A model generated the notes under the pieces. It did no database searches. It saw only the letters and a program-made list of their open reading frames with translations, and had not been told where the DNA came from. A program made the position numbers and the translations under genes. Shown here in pieces: positions 18,175 to 26,901 of a stretch of DNA of 64,000 nucleotides. Within the stretch, counting starts at the first letter, position 1. Every line of letters begins with the position of its first letter. Source of the DNA: Rhodococcus pseudokoreensis (GTDB lineage Bacteria; Actinomycetota; Actinomycetes; Mycobacteriales; Mycobacteriaceae); assembly GCF_017068395.1 (NCBI RefSeq), contig NZ_CP070619.1, positions 7,626,001-7,690,000 of the forward strand, in the 5' to 3' direction.

Positions 18175-18177
18175 CGC

Positions 18178-18603
18178 CTACCGCGGCGCGCTGCAGTCCT
18201 TGCACACGCCGAAGATCTCGATGGTGTGGCTGACGTCGGAGAAACCGTGCGCGTCGGCGATCGACTGCGACCACTGCTCGACGGTCGGCCCCTCGACCTC
18301 GACGGTGTAGCCGCACGCGCGGCAGACCAGGTGATGGTGGTGTCCGGACGAGCAGCGCCGGTACACCGATTCGCCGGTGTCGGTGCGCAGGACGTCGACG
18401 GTGCCTGCGTCGGCGAGGGTCTGCAGGGTGCGGTAGACGGTGGTGAGCCCGATGCCCTCGCCGCGCTTGCGGAGTTCGTCGTGTAGTTCCTGCGCCGACC
18501 GGAACTCCTCGATGTCGTCGAGGAGTGCGGAGATGGCGCTGCGCTGCTTGGTGGCGCGGACTCCCACGACGACGGGTTTGCGCTGGCCGGTGTTCTGGGT
18601 CAA
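18178..18603 (-). CDS. zur: Zinc uptake regulator Zur (FurB)
   Basis: A Fur-family repressor that binds DNA when loaded with zinc. The 141-residue protein has the winged helix (KQRSAISALLDD, then GIGLTTVYRTLQTLADAGTV) and the metal-binding tail GHHHHLVCRACG plus a second CxxC (GVCKDC) at the C-terminus, the structural zinc site of Zur. It is second in an operon, 5 bases after the smtB-like gene, as in M. tuberculosis smtB-furB. Confidence 0.93.
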   Translation of the reverse strand: MTQNTGQRKPVVVGVRATKQRSAISALLDDIEEFRSAQELHDELRKRGEGIGLTTVYRTLQTLADAGTVDVLRTDTGESVYRRCSSGHHHHLVCRACGYTVEVEGPTVEQWSQSIADAHGFSDVSHTIEIFGVCKDCSAPR

Positions 18604-18608
18604 GGCTT

Positions 18609-18953
18609 CTATCCTTCCTCGGCGTGCGCGACGGCGTCCACGACGATGTGGGCGAGGTGGTCGTCCACCAAGCGGTAGAGGACCTCACGTCCGGTGCGTT
18701 CGCCGCGCACGACGCCCGCGGCCTTGAGCACGCGAAGATGCTGGCTGATCAGTGGCTGGGTGACGCCGAGTGCCCCGACGAGTTCGTGCACGCACCGCTC
18801 GGATTCGCGGAGTTGGAGGACGATCGCGATGCGGACGGGGGCCGCGAGGGCGCGCAGGATGTCGCCTGCCGCCGTCAGCGTCTCCTTCGACGGCACGGGG
18901 GCGGGCGGCGCCGCCTCGAACGGATGCAGATCCCCGGGATCGACGACGCTCAC
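18609..18953 (-). CDS. smtB: ArsR/SmtB-family metal-sensing repressor
   Basis: A 114-residue ArsR-type repressor. The helix-turn-helix is VHELVGALGVTQPLISQHLRVLKAAGVV (landmark: QPLISQHLRVL), with a metal-sensing C-terminal helix DDHLAHIVVDAVAHAEE carrying Asp and His, as in zinc sensors of the SmtB type; CVHEL is a possible extra ligand site. The GTG at 18953 has AAGGAGA 7 bases upstream. By homology to M. tuberculosis, zinc releases SmtB and lets zur be expressed. An inverted repeat at 19067-19092 is the likely operator. Confidence 0.9.
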   Translation of the reverse strand: MSVVDPGDLHPFEAAPPAPVPSKETLTAAGDILRALAAPVRIAIVLQLRESERCVHELVGALGVTQPLISQHLRVLKAAGVVRGERTGREVLYRLVDDHLAHIVVDAVAHAEEG

Positions 18954-19043
18954 CAGTGATCTCCTTCGGTGTGCCGGACAGGTGTACCGGACAATGGGCG
19001 GGACCGTGGCCGCGTGGCCGTCGGCCCCGGGAGGAACGCCCCA

Positions 19044-19092
19044 TCTTATTGCAAATCGATTCCATTTTGATATGCACGAATACGCATGTCAA
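19044..19092 (-). promoter_or_regulatory. smtB-zur promoter with SmtB-type inverted repeat
   Basis: TTGATATGC (19067-19075) and GCATGTCAA (19084-19092) are inverted with 8 of 9 matches, the spacing seen in ArsR/SmtB operators. On the minus strand this contains TTGACA as a -35, then 17 bases, then CAAAAT as a -10. The adjoining AATGGAATCGATTTGCA region could be a weak Zur site. Both assignments are by eye. Confidence 0.6.
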
Positions 19093-19187
19093 CCGGCGGG
19101 GTGAACCGACCGTGATCGGGCAGATAGGCTGGGATCCGAAAAGCGCACGTGAACCATGCATCTATTACCCAGATGGAGAGCACCCGA

Positions 19188-20579
19188 GTGGCACCGAAGT
19201 CCAAAGTCGAAACCGTCGTCAATCTCGCCAAGCGTCGTGGCCTGGTCTACCCGTGCGGTGAGATCTACGGAGGCACGAAGTCGGCCTGGGACTACGGCCC
19301 CTTGGGCGTCGAGCTCAAGGAGAACATCAAGAAGCAGTGGTGGCGCAACATGGTCACCAGCCGCGAGGACGTCGTCGGCCTCGACTCCTCGGTGATCCTG
19401 CCGCGCGAGGTGTGGGTGGCGTCGGGTCACGTCGGCGTGTTCAACGACCCGCTGGTCGAGTGCCTGAACTGTCACAAGCGTCACCGTCAGGACCACCTGC
19501 AGGAGGCGTACGCGGAGAAGAAGGGCCTCGACAACCCGGACGACGTCCCCATGGACGTCGTGGGCTGCCCCGACTGCGGCACGGTCGGTCAGTGGACCGA
19601 GCCCCGCGACTTCAACATGATGCTCAAGACGTACCTCGGCCCGGTCGAGAGCGAAGAGGGCATGCACTACCTCCGCCCGGAGACCGCGCAGGGCATTTTC
19701 GTGAACTTCGCGAACGTGCTCACCACGTCGCGCAAGAAGCCGCCGTTCGGCATCGGCCAGATCGGCAAGAGCTTCCGCAACGAGATCACCCCCGGCAACT
19801 TCATCTTCCGCACCCGCGAGTTCGAGCAGATGGAGATGGAATTCTTCGTCAAGCCCGGCGAGGACGAAGAGTGGCACCAGTACTGGATCGACTACCGCAT
19901 GGACTGGTACACGGGCCTCGGCATCAACAAGGACAACCTGCGGCTGTACGAGCACGCCCAGGACAAGCTGTCGCACTACTCCAAGCGCACCGTCGACATC
20001 GAGTACCGCTTCCACTTCCAGGGCAGCGAATGGGGCGAGCTCGAGGGTGTGGCCAACCGCACCGACTTCGACCTGTCGACCCACTCGACGCACTCGGGCA
20101 CCGACCTCAACTACTACGACCAGGCCTCCGGTGAGCGGTACACGCCGTACGTCATCGAACCGGCAGCCGGTCTCACGCGTTCGCTGATGGCGTTCCTCGT
20201 CGACGCGTACACCGAGGACGAGGCGCCGAACGCGAAGGGTGGCGTCGACAAGCGCACCGTGCTGCGTCTGGACCGTCGTCTCGCCCCGGTGAAGGCCGCG
20301 GTGCTGCCGCTGTCGCGTAACGCGGATCTGACGCCGAAGGCCAAGGATCTCGCCGCGACGCTCCGCCAGCACTGGAACGTCGAGTTCGACGACGCCGGCG
20401 CGATCGGCCGCCGCTACCGTCGTCAGGACGAGATCGGCACGCCGTTCTGCATCACCGTGGACTTCGACACCCTCGAGGACCACGCCGTGACCGTGCGTGA
20501 ACGCGACTCCATGGCCCAGGAGCGGGTGGCGCTCGACCAGGTCGAGGGTTACCTGGCGCAGCGCCTCATCGGTTCCTGA
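19188..20579 (+). CDS. glyS: Glycyl-tRNA synthetase (dimeric type)
   Basis: Charges tRNA-Gly with glycine. From the GTG at 19188 the protein has 463 residues, the length of the M. tuberculosis enzyme. Class II motifs are clear: [19 protein letters not shown] (motif 2), [12 protein letters not shown], and [10 protein letters not shown] (motif 3). The cysteine pairs CLNCHKRH and CPDCG form a zinc-binding insert. GGAGAG lies 7 bases before the GTG; ATGs at 19149 and 19173 lack a ribosome site. A TAGGCT -10-like element lies near 19127. Confidence 0.96.
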   Translation: MAPKSKVETVVNLAKRRGLVYPCGEIYGGTKSAWDYGPLGVELKENIKKQWWRNMVTSREDVVGLDSSVILPREVWVASGHVGVFNDPLVECLNCHKRHRQDHLQEAYAEKKGLDNPDDVPMDVVGCPDCGTVGQWTEPRDFNMMLKTYLGPVESEEGMHYLRPETAQGIFVNFANVLTTSRKKPPFGIGQIGKSFRNEITPGNFIFRTREFEQMEMEFFVKPGEDEEWHQYWIDYRMDWYTGLGINKDNLRLYEHAQDKLSHYSKRTVDIEYRFHFQGSEWGELEGVANRTDFDLSTHSTHSGTDLNYYDQASGERYTPYVIEPAAGLTRSLMAFLVDAYTEDEAPNAKGGVDKRTVLRLDRRLAPVKAAVLPLSRNADLTPKAKDLAATLRQHWNVEFDDAGAIGRRYRRQDEIGTPFCITVDFDTLEDHAVTVRERDSMAQERVALDQVEGYLAQRLIGS

Positions 20580-20586
20580 TCCGCGG

Positions 20587-21390
20587 TCACCTGCGCGCGT
20601 CGCAGGTGGTGGTCAGATAGTTCGTCAGGATTCGGCGGTTCTCCTCGGACACCGGGATGCGCGAGTATTCCGGTGCCGAGGAGCCGACCGCGATCCACAG
20701 CGGAAAGACGAACGGCTTCTTCGCTTCCGCGAGTGCGTGCGGGTCGCAGCGTGCCGCGTCGATCGTGATGTCGATGCTCAGCCGGTCCTCGTCCGCCCGC
20801 ATGGTGGCGGGCAGCGCCCCACGCAGGGCGTACAGGACGCTGCCGCCGATCTCGTCGACCCGGACGTCACCCGTCGCCGTTCCCCGGCTCACCACGAGCC
20901 GAGCGGGGAGGGGCGCGGCCGGCTCCGGCGGCGCCGCCGCCGGGATCAGTGTCACCGGGACCGCCCGCGCCAGTTCCTCTGCGGCGCAGTCTCCGTCGTG
21001 GATGCGGCCGAGGACGTCGTACGGGGTGGCGAGCGGCACCCGCACGGGCGAGCCGCCCCGATCGGCGACCCCGATCACGGCGAACGCCGGGTCCGGCCGG
21101 GTGTCGCAGCGGACGGCGCCGTACTCGGCCTCGACGTCGATCCGGTTGCCCGGTCCGAGTTCGACGACTCGCCCGGTCTCGGGCACCGCCTCGAAGCCCG
21201 GGCTGTCCAGCGCCACGGACGTCACGGTGACGGGCGCGTCACCGGTATTCGCGATCCGCACGTGGATCCGGCCGCCCGCCGCGTCGTCCTCCCGGCTGCG
21301 GTACGCCTCCGCCGACAGCGGGATCGCGGGCTCGTCCCCGGCGTCTCGCCCGTCCGCACAGCCCGACAGGACGCCGCAGCAGGTGGCCAC
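20587..21390 (-). CDS. Putative lipoprotein, unknown function
   Basis: A protein of about 267 residues with a lipobox (GVLSGC) near its N-terminus and no recognised domain. The body is strand-rich with a segment like an immunoglobulin-type fold (RIHVRIANTGDAPVTVTSV), and several cysteines (CDTR, GDCAAE, TTTCD). The GTG at 21390 leaves a very short signal peptide. The open frame continues upstream through RAFVALACVVATCC, which would make a better signal, but has no ATG, GTG or TTG there, so the true start is uncertain. It is 35 bases downstream of the TPM gene. Confidence 0.7.
   Translation of the reverse strand: MATCCGVLSGCADGRDAGDEPAIPLSAEAYRSREDDAAGGRIHVRIANTGDAPVTVTSVALDSPGFEAVPETGRVVELGPGNRIDVEAEYGAVRCDTRPDPAFAVIGVADRGGSPVRVPLATPYDVLGRIHDGDCAAEELARAVPVTLIPAAAPPEPAAPLPARLVVSRGTATGDVRVDEIGGSVLYALRGALPATMRADEDRLSIDITIDAARCDPHALAEAKKPFVFPLWIAVGSSAPEYSRIPVSEENRRILTNYLTTTCDARR
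20588..20608. terminator. Short hairpin at the glyS 3' end
   Basis: CACCTGCG and CGCAGGTG pair perfectly around CGCGT just after the glyS stop. It lies inside the last codons of the convergent lipoprotein gene and has no T-run, so it is a modest terminator candidate. Confidence 0.4.
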
Positions 21391-21425
21391 GACGCAGGCG
21401 AGTGCGACGAACGCTCGGGAGGACG

Positions 21426-23492
21426 TCAGAATCGGCCGCCCCCGCTGATCCGGCCCGAACTGCTCGGCCCGCCGAACGAACGGGGACCGCTGCTGCCGCG
21501 GCCGCCGCCGGAGCCGCGGCTGCCCCAGTTGCCGCCGCCGCTGAATCCGCCGCGCAGGATGCTGTCGATCAGGATGCCGCCGAGGATCGCGCCGGTGGCA
21601 TTCCCGCCGCCGCCACCGGGTCCGGGCCGCTGGCGGGACTCCCAGCGGCTCACGTCGTTCTGCGCCAGGCGCAGCGCGTCGGCGGCCAGGCCCGCGGCGG
21701 CCTGGGCGTGCTGCAGTGCGCGGGAGGCGTCGGTGGTGCGCAACTGCTGCGCCCCCGCCAGGTGCCGCTGAGCCTCCGTCAGCCGGGTCCGTGCCTCCGC
21801 TCCCACCGCGCCGCGGCGGGTGCCGATGAAGTCCGACGCCGCCGTGACCTGCGACTGCGCCGCCACGAGGTCCTGCTCGAGACGCTGCTGCGCACGCTCG
21901 GCCTGCTGCCGCGATTCCTGCGCCTCGGCGAGCACGGCGTCGAGTTCCGCGTCGGCCTTCACGATCTGGGTGAAGCCGCCGAGCGGGTCGGTGTCCGCGG
22001 CCGTCCGGGCCGAAGCCAGCGCGGCCTCGGCCGCAGCGCGCGCCGCCGCGAGCCGGTCGCCACCCTGCTCGGTGAACTGGGCCGCGGCCGCGATTCCCGC
22101 CTCCACGTCCGTGATCGCGGCAGGCAGCGTGGCGATGGCGTGCCGGATGTCCTCCGCGGCGTGATCGACGGCGTCGAGCAGTATCCGGGCCTGTTCGAGG
22201 GCCCCCTCGGCGCCGCGGATCGCCGGCACCGCCGGTCCCTGCTTCCCGGGTGGCAGGGCGACGGCGTCCCAGCCCTCGGCCACGGCTTTATCGGCATACG
22301 CGAGCCGTTCCTCGGCCATCGTCACGTTGTGGGCGACGGAAGCGAGTGCGGCGGAAGGGAATTCGGTCTGCAGGGTGGCGAGGGTCTGGGTGGAGTCGGG
22401 GATGCGCACGGTCAGCGCCACCATGTCGCGGGTGAGCGCGTCGAGCCGGTCGGGGGCGTTGATCAGCAGGTCCCGCAAACCGTCGAACTCCTGGACCTTC
22501 TCGTTGAGTTCGCGGTCGGCGCGCCCGCACGAGGTGATGATGTCGATGAGCATCTCCCGCCTCTGCTGCGGGGTCTCGGGGATCGCGTCGTCGAGACGCT
22601 GCCGCACGGTGAACGCCGCCGCGAGGGTGGACTGCGCCGTGTCGAACGCCGCCGTGAACGCGGCGGTGGCCTGCTCGCCGAATTCGCCGCGGGCCAGTTC
22701 GAGTTCCTCCTGACTCGTGCGCAGCGCGTCGTCCGTCTCGACCAGCACCTCCTTGGCGCGCTCGTCGAGGGTGTCCAACGGCAGCGCCGTCAGTGCTGCG
22801 GTGTCCTCGGGGCTGATGCTGCGCGCCGCCTCGACGCCCGCCCGGGACCGGTCGTGCTTCCTCTTTCGCGAATACAGGACGAGCCCGCCCGCGCCCACGA
22901 CGACCACGCCGCCGCCGATCAGCAGCGTGCGCACCGACATGCCTCCGCCCGGACTCATCGCGTCACCGAGCCCGCCCGCCGCGGCGATCGCGCCGCCGGC
23001 CCAGTCCTCCTCGCGCAGGGCGGGTTCCACCGCGTCCACCCGGATCGACTCGGCTTCGTCGCTGGTGATCTCCGAGAGACCGTCCGGTGCGATGAGGGCG
23101 TACTCACGGTCGACCGTCGCGACCGCGAGCAGCGCGTCGCGATCGCCGAGCGAGGACGCCTGCGCCGTCTGATCCGCCCACGGGCCGGCGCCGAGACCGT
23201 TGAAGTCGGCAACGTAGACCACCCACAACCGCACCTTGTGCTCGTCGTAGAGCTGATCGATCGCGGCCTGGACGTCGCTCTGCTGGTCCGCGTCCAGTAC
23301 CCCGACGGTGTCCGTGATCTGGCCGGACAGACGGAACGGTGCGTCCGCCGACGCGAGAGCGGGGGAGAACAGGATCGCCACGAGCGTCAGGAGCGCGGAG
23401 ACGGCGCCGAGGGCGGCGAACCGCCGGGCGCCGGGGAAGGGGATTCGGGGGTGGGACGACGGCGTCTGCTCGAGGCGCGGTGCGAGTGGCAT
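21426..23492 (-). CDS. TPM-domain membrane protein with coiled coil and Gly/Arg-rich tail
   Basis: A 688-residue envelope protein resembling Rv2345. Order: basic N-terminus and signal/anchor helix (residues 26-50), an extracytoplasmic TPM domain (about 55-175; ITDTVGVLDADQQSDVQAAI), a membrane helix at 187-207 (LLIGGGVVVVGAGGLVLYSRK), a long alanine- and glutamate-rich helical/coiled-coil region to about 620, and a tail full of glycine, serine and arginine. TPM domains are found in photosystem repair and envelope proteins; the actual activity here is unknown. The divergent neighbour starts 70 bases away. Confidence 0.85.
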   Translation of the reverse strand: MPLAPRLEQTPSSHPRIPFPGARRFAALGAVSALLTLVAILFSPALASADAPFRLSGQITDTVGVLDADQQSDVQAAIDQLYDEHKVRLWVVYVADFNGLGAGPWADQTAQASSLGDRDALLAVATVDREYALIAPDGLSEITSDEAESIRVDAVEPALREEDWAGGAIAAAGGLGDAMSPGGGMSVRTLLIGGGVVVVGAGGLVLYSRKRKHDRSRAGVEAARSISPEDTAALTALPLDTLDERAKEVLVETDDALRTSQEELELARGEFGEQATAAFTAAFDTAQSTLAAAFTVRQRLDDAIPETPQQRREMLIDIITSCGRADRELNEKVQEFDGLRDLLINAPDRLDALTRDMVALTVRIPDSTQTLATLQTEFPSAALASVAHNVTMAEERLAYADKAVAEGWDAVALPPGKQGPAVPAIRGAEGALEQARILLDAVDHAAEDIRHAIATLPAAITDVEAGIAAAAQFTEQGGDRLAAARAAAEAALASARTAADTDPLGGFTQIVKADAELDAVLAEAQESRQQAERAQQRLEQDLVAAQSQVTAASDFIGTRRGAVGAEARTRLTEAQRHLAGAQQLRTTDASRALQHAQAAAGLAADALRLAQNDVSRWESRQRPGPGGGGGNATGAILGGILIDSILRGGFSGGGNWGSRGSGGGRGSSGPRSFGGPSSSGRISGGGRF

Positions 23493-23561
23493 GGCAGCAA
23501 ATCTATCGGGTGTGGCGAGTCGTCATCGGGACAGTTCGGCGACAGCTGGCAGAATCAGGGA

Positions 23562-24254
23562 GTGAATTCTGCACCGAGCCGTGAACGCCACGACCTCCCG
23601 CGCCGTCCTGCGCGCCTGGGGTTCGCAGGCACGCTGGCCCGGTGGACCCGCCGGATCGTCGCCGGCGTCGTTCTCCTCGCGGCGGCCCTGGTGCTCGGCA
23701 CCGCGGTCCGGGTGTGGCAGGTCGCGCGGATCGACGACACGTCGACGGCCGACGCGATCGTGGTGCTCGGGGCCGCCCAGTACTCGGGAACCCCGTCGTC
23801 GGTGTTCGAGGCCAGGCTCGAGCAGGCGTACAAGCTGTACGAGCGCGGGGTGGCCCCGGAGGTCATCACGGTCGGCGGCAAGCAGGAGGGCGACGAGTAC
23901 ACCGAGGCCGCGTCCGGAAAGAATTATCTGATCTCGCGCGGTGTCCCCGCCGACAGCATCACCGCCGTCGAGGAGGGGTCCGACACCCTGCTCAGCATCG
24001 AGGCGGTGAGTGAGGCGATGGGTGCGCAGGGCATCGATTCGGCGGTCCTCGTCAGCGACCCGTGGCATTCGCTGCGGACCCGGACGATGGCGCGCGACGC
24101 CGGACTCGAAGCCTGGACGGCGCCCACCCGGCAGGGGCCTGCCGTGTTCACCCGCGAATCGCAGTTGCACGGAATCGCCCGGGAGACAGGGGCGTTGATC
24201 TGGTACCAGCTCACCCATTTCTCGGCCGACTTCCCCTACACGGCAGGACAGTAG
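23562..24254 (+). CDS. YdcF/ElyC-type DUF218 envelope protein
   Basis: A 230-residue protein with one N-terminal membrane helix ([20 protein letters not shown]) and an extracytoplasmic DUF218 domain: [20 protein letters not shown], then [25 protein letters not shown] and [11 protein letters not shown]. Members (SanA, ElyC, YdcF) affect envelope integrity or polyprenyl carrier recycling; the reaction is not established. The GTG at 23562 follows CAGGGA closely; the message may instead be leaderless. It sits 8 bases before dgt. Confidence 0.85.
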   Translation: MNSAPSRERHDLPRRPARLGFAGTLARWTRRIVAGVVLLAAALVLGTAVRVWQVARIDDTSTADAIVVLGAAQYSGTPSSVFEARLEQAYKLYERGVAPEVITVGGKQEGDEYTEAASGKNYLISRGVPADSITAVEEGSDTLLSIEAVSEAMGAQGIDSAVLVSDPWHSLRTRTMARDAGLEAWTAPTRQGPAVFTRESQLHGIARETGALIWYQLTHFSADFPYTAGQ

Positions 24255-24262
24255 GCGTTTCG

Positions 24263-25561
24263 ATGACACCACACACGACACCCCGCGGCGAGGTGTATTC
24301 CGCGCACGACGTCGCCCGCCGGGTCCGTGAGGCACCGAAGCGGGCGGGGATCCCGGGCAGCCAGATCGCGGCCGCCCAGCACCGATCCGTCTTCTCCCGC
24401 GACCGCGCGCGCGTCCAGCACTCGGCGGCGCTGCGCAGGCTCGCCGACAAGACCCAGGTGGTGGGCCCCCGGGACGGGGACACCCCGCGGACGCGGTTGA
24501 CGCACTCGATCGAGGTGGCGCAGATCGGCCGCGGGATCGCCGACGGTCTCGGCTGCGATCCCGATCTGGTCGACCTCGCCGGCCTCGCACACGACATCGG
24601 TCACCCGCCGTACGGTCACAACGGCGAGAAGGCCCTGGACGAGGTCGCGGAAAGCTGTGGCGGGTTCGAGGGCAACGCCCAGAACCTGCGCATCCTGACG
24701 AACCTCGAACCGAAGGTGCTCTACCCCGACGGACGCAGCGCCGGGCTCAACCTGACCCGGGCGTCGCTGGACGCGGCGATCAAGTACCCGTGGACCCGGC
24801 CGCGCCCGGGCGCGAAGTTCGGCGCCTACGACGACGACGCCGAGGTGCTCGCATGGATCCGCGAGGGCGCCCCGGACGGTCACCAGTGTCTCGAGGCGCA
24901 GGTCATGGATTGGGCCGACGACGTCGCCTACTCCGTGCACGACGTCGAGGACGGGGTGATCGACGGGCGCATCGACCTGCGTGCGCTGGCCGATCCGGTG
25001 GACCAGCGGGCGCTCGCCGAGTTCGGCGCCGCGGAGTTCGTGGGACTCGACGTCGAGGAACTCGTCGAGGCCGCGAAGCGGCTCAGCCTGCTGCCGGTCG
25101 TCGTCGCGGTCGGCAGCTACGACGGCACGCTCACCAGCTCGGTCGCGTTGAAGAATCTCACCAGCGAACTGGTGGGCCGGTTCGCGACCGCCGCGATCAT
25201 CGGGACCCGCGACGTCCACGGCGACAAGCCGGTCGCCCGGTACGACGCCGACCTGGTGGTCCCGCCGGTGGTCGCGTCCGAGGTGGCGCTGCTCAAGACG
25301 TTCGCACTGAACTTCGTGATGTCCGATGCCGGCCACCGGGCGCGGCAGGAACGACAGCGTGACCGCGTGCACCGCGTCGCCGAATGGCTGCTCGCGATCG
25401 CACCCGACGGTCTCGACCCGATCCTGGTTCCGGCCTGGAACGCCGCGGCCGACGACCCCGCACGGGTCCGGGTCGTCGTCGACCAGATCGCCTCCTACAC
25501 CGAGAGCAGGCTCGAACGCGTCGACAAGTCCAGTCTCGGGGCCCAGGCGAGCTGGGGCTGA
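24263..25561 (+). CDS. dgt: Deoxyguanosinetriphosphate triphosphohydrolase-like protein
   Basis: An HD-domain dNTPase that removes triphosphate from dNTPs and so tunes nucleotide pools. The 432-residue protein has the metal-binding residues in [11 protein letters not shown] (His), [19 protein letters not shown] (HD motif) and the later [19 protein letters not shown] (landmark [11 protein letters not shown]). Start ATG 24263, 8 bases after the preceding stop. In M. tuberculosis the TPM gene, dgt and dnaG are likewise adjacent; here a lipase gene sits between dgt and dnaG. Confidence 0.92.
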   Translation: MTPHTTPRGEVYSAHDVARRVREAPKRAGIPGSQIAAAQHRSVFSRDRARVQHSAALRRLADKTQVVGPRDGDTPRTRLTHSIEVAQIGRGIADGLGCDPDLVDLAGLAHDIGHPPYGHNGEKALDEVAESCGGFEGNAQNLRILTNLEPKVLYPDGRSAGLNLTRASLDAAIKYPWTRPRPGAKFGAYDDDAEVLAWIREGAPDGHQCLEAQVMDWADDVAYSVHDVEDGVIDGRIDLRALADPVDQRALAEFGAAEFVGLDVEELVEAAKRLSLLPVVVAVGSYDGTLTSSVALKNLTSELVGRFATAAIIGTRDVHGDKPVARYDADLVVPPVVASEVALLKTFALNFVMSDAGHRARQERQRDRVHRVAEWLLAIAPDGLDPILVPAWNAAADDPARVRVVVDQIASYTESRLERVDKSSLGAQASWG

Positions 25562-25647
25562 CGAACGCCGAAGTCGGACCAATCCGCCCGCCGCGGTGCT
25601 ACGAATAGGACTACAGACAGCTCGCACCCAATGGTCAGGGAGACCGG

Positions 25648-26853
25648 ATGAAGTCTGCAGTGCGCAAGATCATCGGCTCGACGTCCGCAGCGCTGGCGGT
25701 GGCGGTCGGCGCCGCTCTGCTGGCCCCACCCGCGGCACAGGCCGCGCCCGCGTACCCGTTCGCGGACCCCGACCCGTTCTACGGTGCGCCCGCCGACGTC
25801 GGGGCGCGCGCCGACGGTGACGTGCTGGCGAGCCGTCCGGTCGCCGCCACCGGTTTCCCCGCTGCCGACGCCTGGCAGGTCAAGTACAAGTCGACCAACT
25901 CCGCAGGCGCACCCATCGCCGCGGTCACCACGGTGCTGGTGCCCCGCGGCACTCCCGCGAACCGGCCGCTGGTGTCGTATCAGCCGTTCGTCAACGCGCT
26001 CGGGCTCGAATGCGCACCGTCGCATCGGCTGTTCACCGGCGGACTCCAGGAAGCCCCGGCCCTCAACGCCCTGCTCGCGCGGGGCTGGGCGGTCGCCGTG
26101 CCCGACCACCTCGGTCCCACCAGCGCGTACGGGGCGGCGAAACTCGGCGGCCGGCTCGTCCTCGACGGCGTCCGCGCCGCGCAGCGGCTCCCCGAGGCCG
26201 GTCTCGGCGGCAGTCCGGTCGGGCTCGCCGGCTACTCGGGAGGCGCGATGGCGACCAATTGGGCTGCGGCGCTCGCCCCCACCTACGCCCCAGAACTGAA
26301 CATCGTGGGCGCCGCCGAGGGCGGCACCCCGGTCAACATCGGCGAACTCGCCGACCGCCTCGGAGGCACCCGCTCGCAGGCGTTCGGCCTGGGATTCGCG
26401 GCCGCCATCGGGCTTGAGCGCGAATACCCGACGCGTTCCCCGCTTGGGGACGGCCTCAACGACGAGGGACTCGCCCTGCGCGCGCAGATGAGCAACATGT
26501 GCACCGATTCGATCCTCGGCGCCGGGGCCGGCAAGTCGCTGCCCGACCTGACCAACGGTCCCGGGATCCTCGCCGATCCGTCCGGCCGTGCGGTGATGGA
26601 CGAGAACAGCGTCGAACTGTATCCGGGAGTTCCGCGGACTCCGATGTTCGTCTGGCACGGCAGCGCGGACCCCCTCGTCGCCATCGGACCGGTGCAGAAC
26701 ACCGTCGCCCGGTACTGCTCACAGGGTGCGCGGGTGCAGTTCGACGTGATCCCGGGCGCCGACCACGGCACCGCCACCATGCTCGGCGCCGGCCCCGCGT
26801 TCAGCTATCTCGGCGACCGATTCGCCGGGATTCCCGTCCCCTCGAACTGCTGA
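25648..26853 (+). CDS. Secreted lipase (LIP family)
   Basis: A 401-residue secreted esterase/lipase. The signal peptide has a basic start (MKSAVRKIIG), a hydrophobic core and a likely cut after AQA near residue 32. The nucleophile elbow is GYSGG with Ser197. DPLV (Asp) and GADHG (His) near the C-terminus complete a plausible triad. The fold and length match the fungal/actinobacterial LIP secretory lipase family. GGGAGA precedes the ATG by 4 bases. It separates dgt from dnaG, unlike M. tuberculosis, so it may be a lineage-specific insertion. Confidence 0.87.
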   Translation: MKSAVRKIIGSTSAALAVAVGAALLAPPAAQAAPAYPFADPDPFYGAPADVGARADGDVLASRPVAATGFPAADAWQVKYKSTNSAGAPIAAVTTVLVPRGTPANRPLVSYQPFVNALGLECAPSHRLFTGGLQEAPALNALLARGWAVAVPDHLGPTSAYGAAKLGGRLVLDGVRAAQRLPEAGLGGSPVGLAGYSGGAMATNWAAALAPTYAPELNIVGAAEGGTPVNIGELADRLGGTRSQAFGLGFAAAIGLEREYPTRSPLGDGLNDEGLALRAQMSNMCTDSILGAGAGKSLPDLTNGPGILADPSGRAVMDENSVELYPGVPRTPMFVWHGSADPLVAIGPVQNTVARYCSQGARVQFDVIPGADHGTATMLGAGPAFSYLGDRFAGIPVPSNC

Positions 26854-26901
26854 TTCCGAGGCGGAATTCCGGGCTTCAACAGAGCGCCTAGACTGTCGGG
26901 C

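Noticed and set aside
21402..23561. Very long plus-strand open frame running into the DUF218 gene
   Set aside because: It lies opposite the TPM protein gene and its translation is arginine/glycine-rich shadow sequence; the true gene starts at the GTG at 23562.
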